NCBI GenBank assembly: GCA_045640905.1
Contig: JAZUFW010000043.1
Location: 1-64,000, forward strand
DNA from: JAILLW01 sp045640905
GTDB taxonomy: Bacteria; Bacillota; Clostridia; Lachnospirales; Lachnospiraceae
Direction: 5' to 3'
DNA: 64,000 bases
Under the pieces are notes generated by a model, which saw only the letters and a program-made list of their open reading frames with translations, had not been told where the DNA came from and did no database searches. The translations under genes and the position numbers were made by a program. The stretch's first letter is position 1, and the number at the start of each line of letters is the position of its first letter. Shown one piece after another: positions 62,416 through 64,000 of the stretch.

Positions 62416-63113
62416 TTTTCAAACTCCATTACGGCGTATGTATCACCTGCATCATCTCGGCATACCGTAACTATTCTCGATTCTTCTTCCTTTTTATAAA
62501 AATGCAGCATATCGCCTTCTCTGGCCATTTTGCGATATTCCACACGTGCTCTTTTATATTCGAGCGGTTCAATACACGAAAGAGCCAGCTTAATATATCG
62601 GCAATTGTTTACGTGCATATTGGCATCGAGCATGGTCCAATCGGCCCTCACACAAAAAGCCTCCGTCATATCCTGCGGGAGCGCGATTTTGCCTTTTTTG
62701 TATTCCATATCCAGTTTTTCTTCGCAAATAAATCCGGAAACAATTTCTCCGTCTGCTCTGACCGGGATATTTTTCTCATAATCAAGCAAAGTCCAAAGCG
62801 TATCTGCCGCGGCAACAATTGTCCCTGCTTCATCTTTTATCAGGAAATTTCTTTTCCCGAAAAAGCCTCTGTAATCATACGGAAATGTTCCTATGGTAAT
62901 CTTTTCTCCGAGTTTCGGGTATCTGTATACTTCAACGTTCCAGGTAGACAAAACCCATACCAGATTTTTCTCGTGCAGCGCTTCAACACCTACTCCCAGG
63001 CTTTCGGATTGCATTGTCGAGCAATCCTGAAAATAATCAATCACTCCCGAAATATTCAGTTTGTCATTAAAATCCGTTTCACTGTATCTGACTACACTGT
63101 CAAAATCGAACAT
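62412..63113 (-). CDS. acyl-ACP thioesterase
   Basis: About 233 residues from the ATG at 63113, which gives MFDFDSVVRYSETDFND, the expected start of this hotdog-fold family; the open frame extends 49 codons upstream without support. Two hotdog halves are present: the first with VIDYFQDCSTMQSESLG, the second with WTMLDANMHVNNCRYIKLAL. N-x-H-V-N-N is the catalytic Asn/His region of FatA/FatB-like enzymes. It releases fatty acids from acyl carrier protein. The ribosome binding site is weak (AAAGAG). It overlaps the CvfB-like gene. Confidence 0.88.
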   Translation of the reverse strand: MFDFDSVVRYSETDFNDKLNISGVIDYFQDCSTMQSESLGVGVEALHEKNLVWVLSTWNVEVYRYPKLGEKITIGTFPYDYRGFFGKRNFLIKDEAGTIVAAADTLWTLLDYEKNIPVRADGEIVSGFICEEKLDMEYKKGKIALPQDMTEAFCVRADWTMLDANMHVNNCRYIKLALSCIEPLEYKRARVEYRKMAREGDMLHFYKKEEESRIVTVCRDDAGDTYAVMEFEK

Positions 63114-63261
63114 ATTCTTTACTCTTTTACCCTTTTTTACATACCGTGATATGGAATATAATTCGTACATTCTTTGTGTATCTTTTGATGCGCTTTTCAT
63201 CCTGTCCGTATCATTCAAAATCTGTTGTACCCAAATTGTACCCAGGGCCATGCCAAACATA
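63114..63261. other. 148-base gap with a short direct repeat
   Basis: Between the thioesterase start and the AT-rich gene. On the plus strand AATTGTACCCA occurs at 63233-63243, and TTGTACCCA also at 63223-63231, so TTGTACCCA is repeated in tandem ten bases apart (63223-63231, 63234-63242 approx.). An open frame reads through from the thioesterase, but with no ribosome binding site. No promoter was convincing. The repeat may be a protein-binding or integration site; nothing else is seen. Confidence 0.4.
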
Positions 63262-64000
63262 CTATATTTTGAATCTTAGGTTCTTTACAAAAAACATGCC
63301 CATACCATTGTAACTCTCTATTTCAAAATACACCACCGTTCCTTTTTGTATCCCCTTGCTTTTACTTGCAGAACTAACAGATTCTCCATATAAAGGTACT
63401 TCTATCAAAAATTGATCATATTTTTTTTCTTCACTTCTGTTTTTATTTGTCAATTTAAACTCTGAAGGAGCCACAAACAACGCCATACAATCTTCATTTT
63501 TTTTACTTTTTGCAAACACTTGCACTTTTCCAACAAAGCTTCCTATTATAGAAAAAAAATCCGAATAACCACATCTCGAATCCTCTACAAATTTTTCTAA
63601 AAATTCCGACAATCCATACATTCGACGTAATATCGTATTTCTATAAATATTAAAACAATCCATTACATCTAATTTAGAGTCAAATAATTGTTTCCAATAT
63701 ATTCTAATCTGCCTATACTGTTCAGGGAGAATTCCTGATAGGTTTCTTGCTAAATCGTTGTACTGATTTTCTTTATACAAATAATAATTAATTTTTGATG
63801 TGTACTCTAAAATTTCATATAATTTTTCCCTATTCCCACAGCACGAAACTATTGTTCCAAGTATTCTAATACATAAATCAACGAACTCATTAGTTTCTCG
63901 ATTAACTAATGAAATATTGGTTTTATCAATCAATTCCAGCAAATAATCTGTCATTTCTTGATTATATTCAAATTTCTCCAACGCTTTACATATACCATCT
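63262..64000 (-). CDS. unidentified AT-rich gene, 5' end outside the window (partial)
   Basis: At least 245 codons read leftward. The frame is still open at the window edge, and no good start is seen: the TTG at 63981 has no ribosome binding site, and codons continue upstream without a stop. So the N terminus is missing. The protein is rich in Lys, Asn, Tyr, Phe and Ile. The first part seems helical (EYNQEMTDYLLELIDKTN ... YRQIRIYWKQLF) and the last 60 residues beta-rich (YDQFLIEVPLYGE ... GTVVYFEIESYNG). I recognise no family. It is far more A/T-rich than its neighbours (for example 13 G+C in the 60 bases from 63781, against 25 from 62101), suggesting foreign origin. Confidence 0.6.
   Translation of the reverse strand, partial: DGICKALEKFEYNQEMTDYLLELIDKTNISLVNRETNEFVDLCIRILGTIVSCCGNREKLYEILEYTSKINYYLYKENQYNDLARNLSGILPEQYRQIRIYWKQLFDSKLDVMDCFNIYRNTILRRMYGLSEFLEKFVEDSRCGYSDFFSIIGSFVGKVQVFAKSKKNEDCMALFVAPSEFKLTNKNRSEEKKYDQFLIEVPLYGESVSSASKSKGIQKGTVVYFEIESYNGMGMFFVKNLRFKI

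Noticed and set aside
62382..63149. 255-codon open frame on the plus strand opposite the thioesterase
   Set aside because: The minus-strand gene is a clear family member; the plus frame is rich in Phe, Ile and Ser as expected of an antisense shadow.
63114..63260. Upstream extension of the thioesterase as a possible integrase remnant
   Set aside because: The translated stretch shows no recombinase motif; only the short direct repeat supports such an idea, so no mobile-element call is made.

Overview
The window comes from a Gram-positive Firmicute, most likely a motile member of the Lachnospiraceae (Butyrivibrio/Roseburia-like). The evidence is the 16S rRNA 5' third at the left edge, flagellar rod genes, an MreB/Mbl homologue, the CdaA/YbbR pair, an FtsEX-EnvC-CtpA block, an HPr with both His15 and Ser46, a LexA (DinR-type) box at uvrB, and moderate G+C with AGGAGG-type ribosome binding sites. 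Genus-level placement is inference. Nearly all genes lie on the minus strand and are tightly packed. The only plus-strand transcription units are the SRP RNA, HPr and the XpaC-TelA-YjfB group.

Layout, left to right. (1) 1-606: 5' third of a 16S rRNA with its leader and a near-perfect promoter; the rest of the rRNA operon lies outside. (2) 668-9361: housekeeping run read leftward: nrdG2-like activase, tadA, pfkA, dnaX, ybaB, recR, galM, a DUF5711-like protein, a CvpA-family protein and an acyltransferase. (3) 9398-9604: SRP RNA on the plus strand, with a PucR-type regulator converging on it. (4) 10818-16540: an orphan MsmK/UgpC ATPase, a diguanylate cyclase, a YesL-like protein, a GNAT enzyme, a small membrane-anchored protein and an alpha/beta hydrolase. 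(5) 16580-35619: a long polysaccharide and envelope run: metG, six glycosyltransferases, an EpsG-like polymerase, a Wzz-like protein, the initiating sugar-phosphate transferase, a TPM protein, a zinc-ribbon membrane protein, an aconitase-family hydratase, GDP-fucose synthesis (gmd, fcl), a PAP2-like protein and rfbD. (6) 35776-36039: monocistronic HPr. (7) 36098-44229: a DUF3048 lipoprotein, then recD2-comF-yvyF-two unknown membrane proteins-cdaA-ybbR. (8) 44308-47316: mbl-flgF-flgG-flgJ. (9) 47531-52355: uvrBA with an SOS box. (10) 52507-58736: a second PucR regulator, ftsE, ftsX, a LytM/EnvC hydrolase, a CtpA-type protease and a degenerate SGNH-like protein. (11) 58974-61721: XpaC, TelA and YjfB on the plus strand. 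(12) 61780-64000: a CvfB-like S1 protein, an acyl-ACP thioesterase, and an AT-rich unidentified gene running off the right edge.

Functionally the window is mostly cell-envelope biology: exopolysaccharide assembly, peptidoglycan hydrolysis control at division, c-di-AMP and c-di-GMP synthesis, and flagellar rod assembly, interleaved with DNA repair and replication genes. No CRISPR array, transposase, recognisable integrase, tRNA or riboswitch was seen. The least explained parts are the two unknown membrane proteins upstream of cdaA, the Wzz-like protein with a large kinase-dead-looking cytoplasmic domain, and the AT-rich right edge with its short direct repeat.
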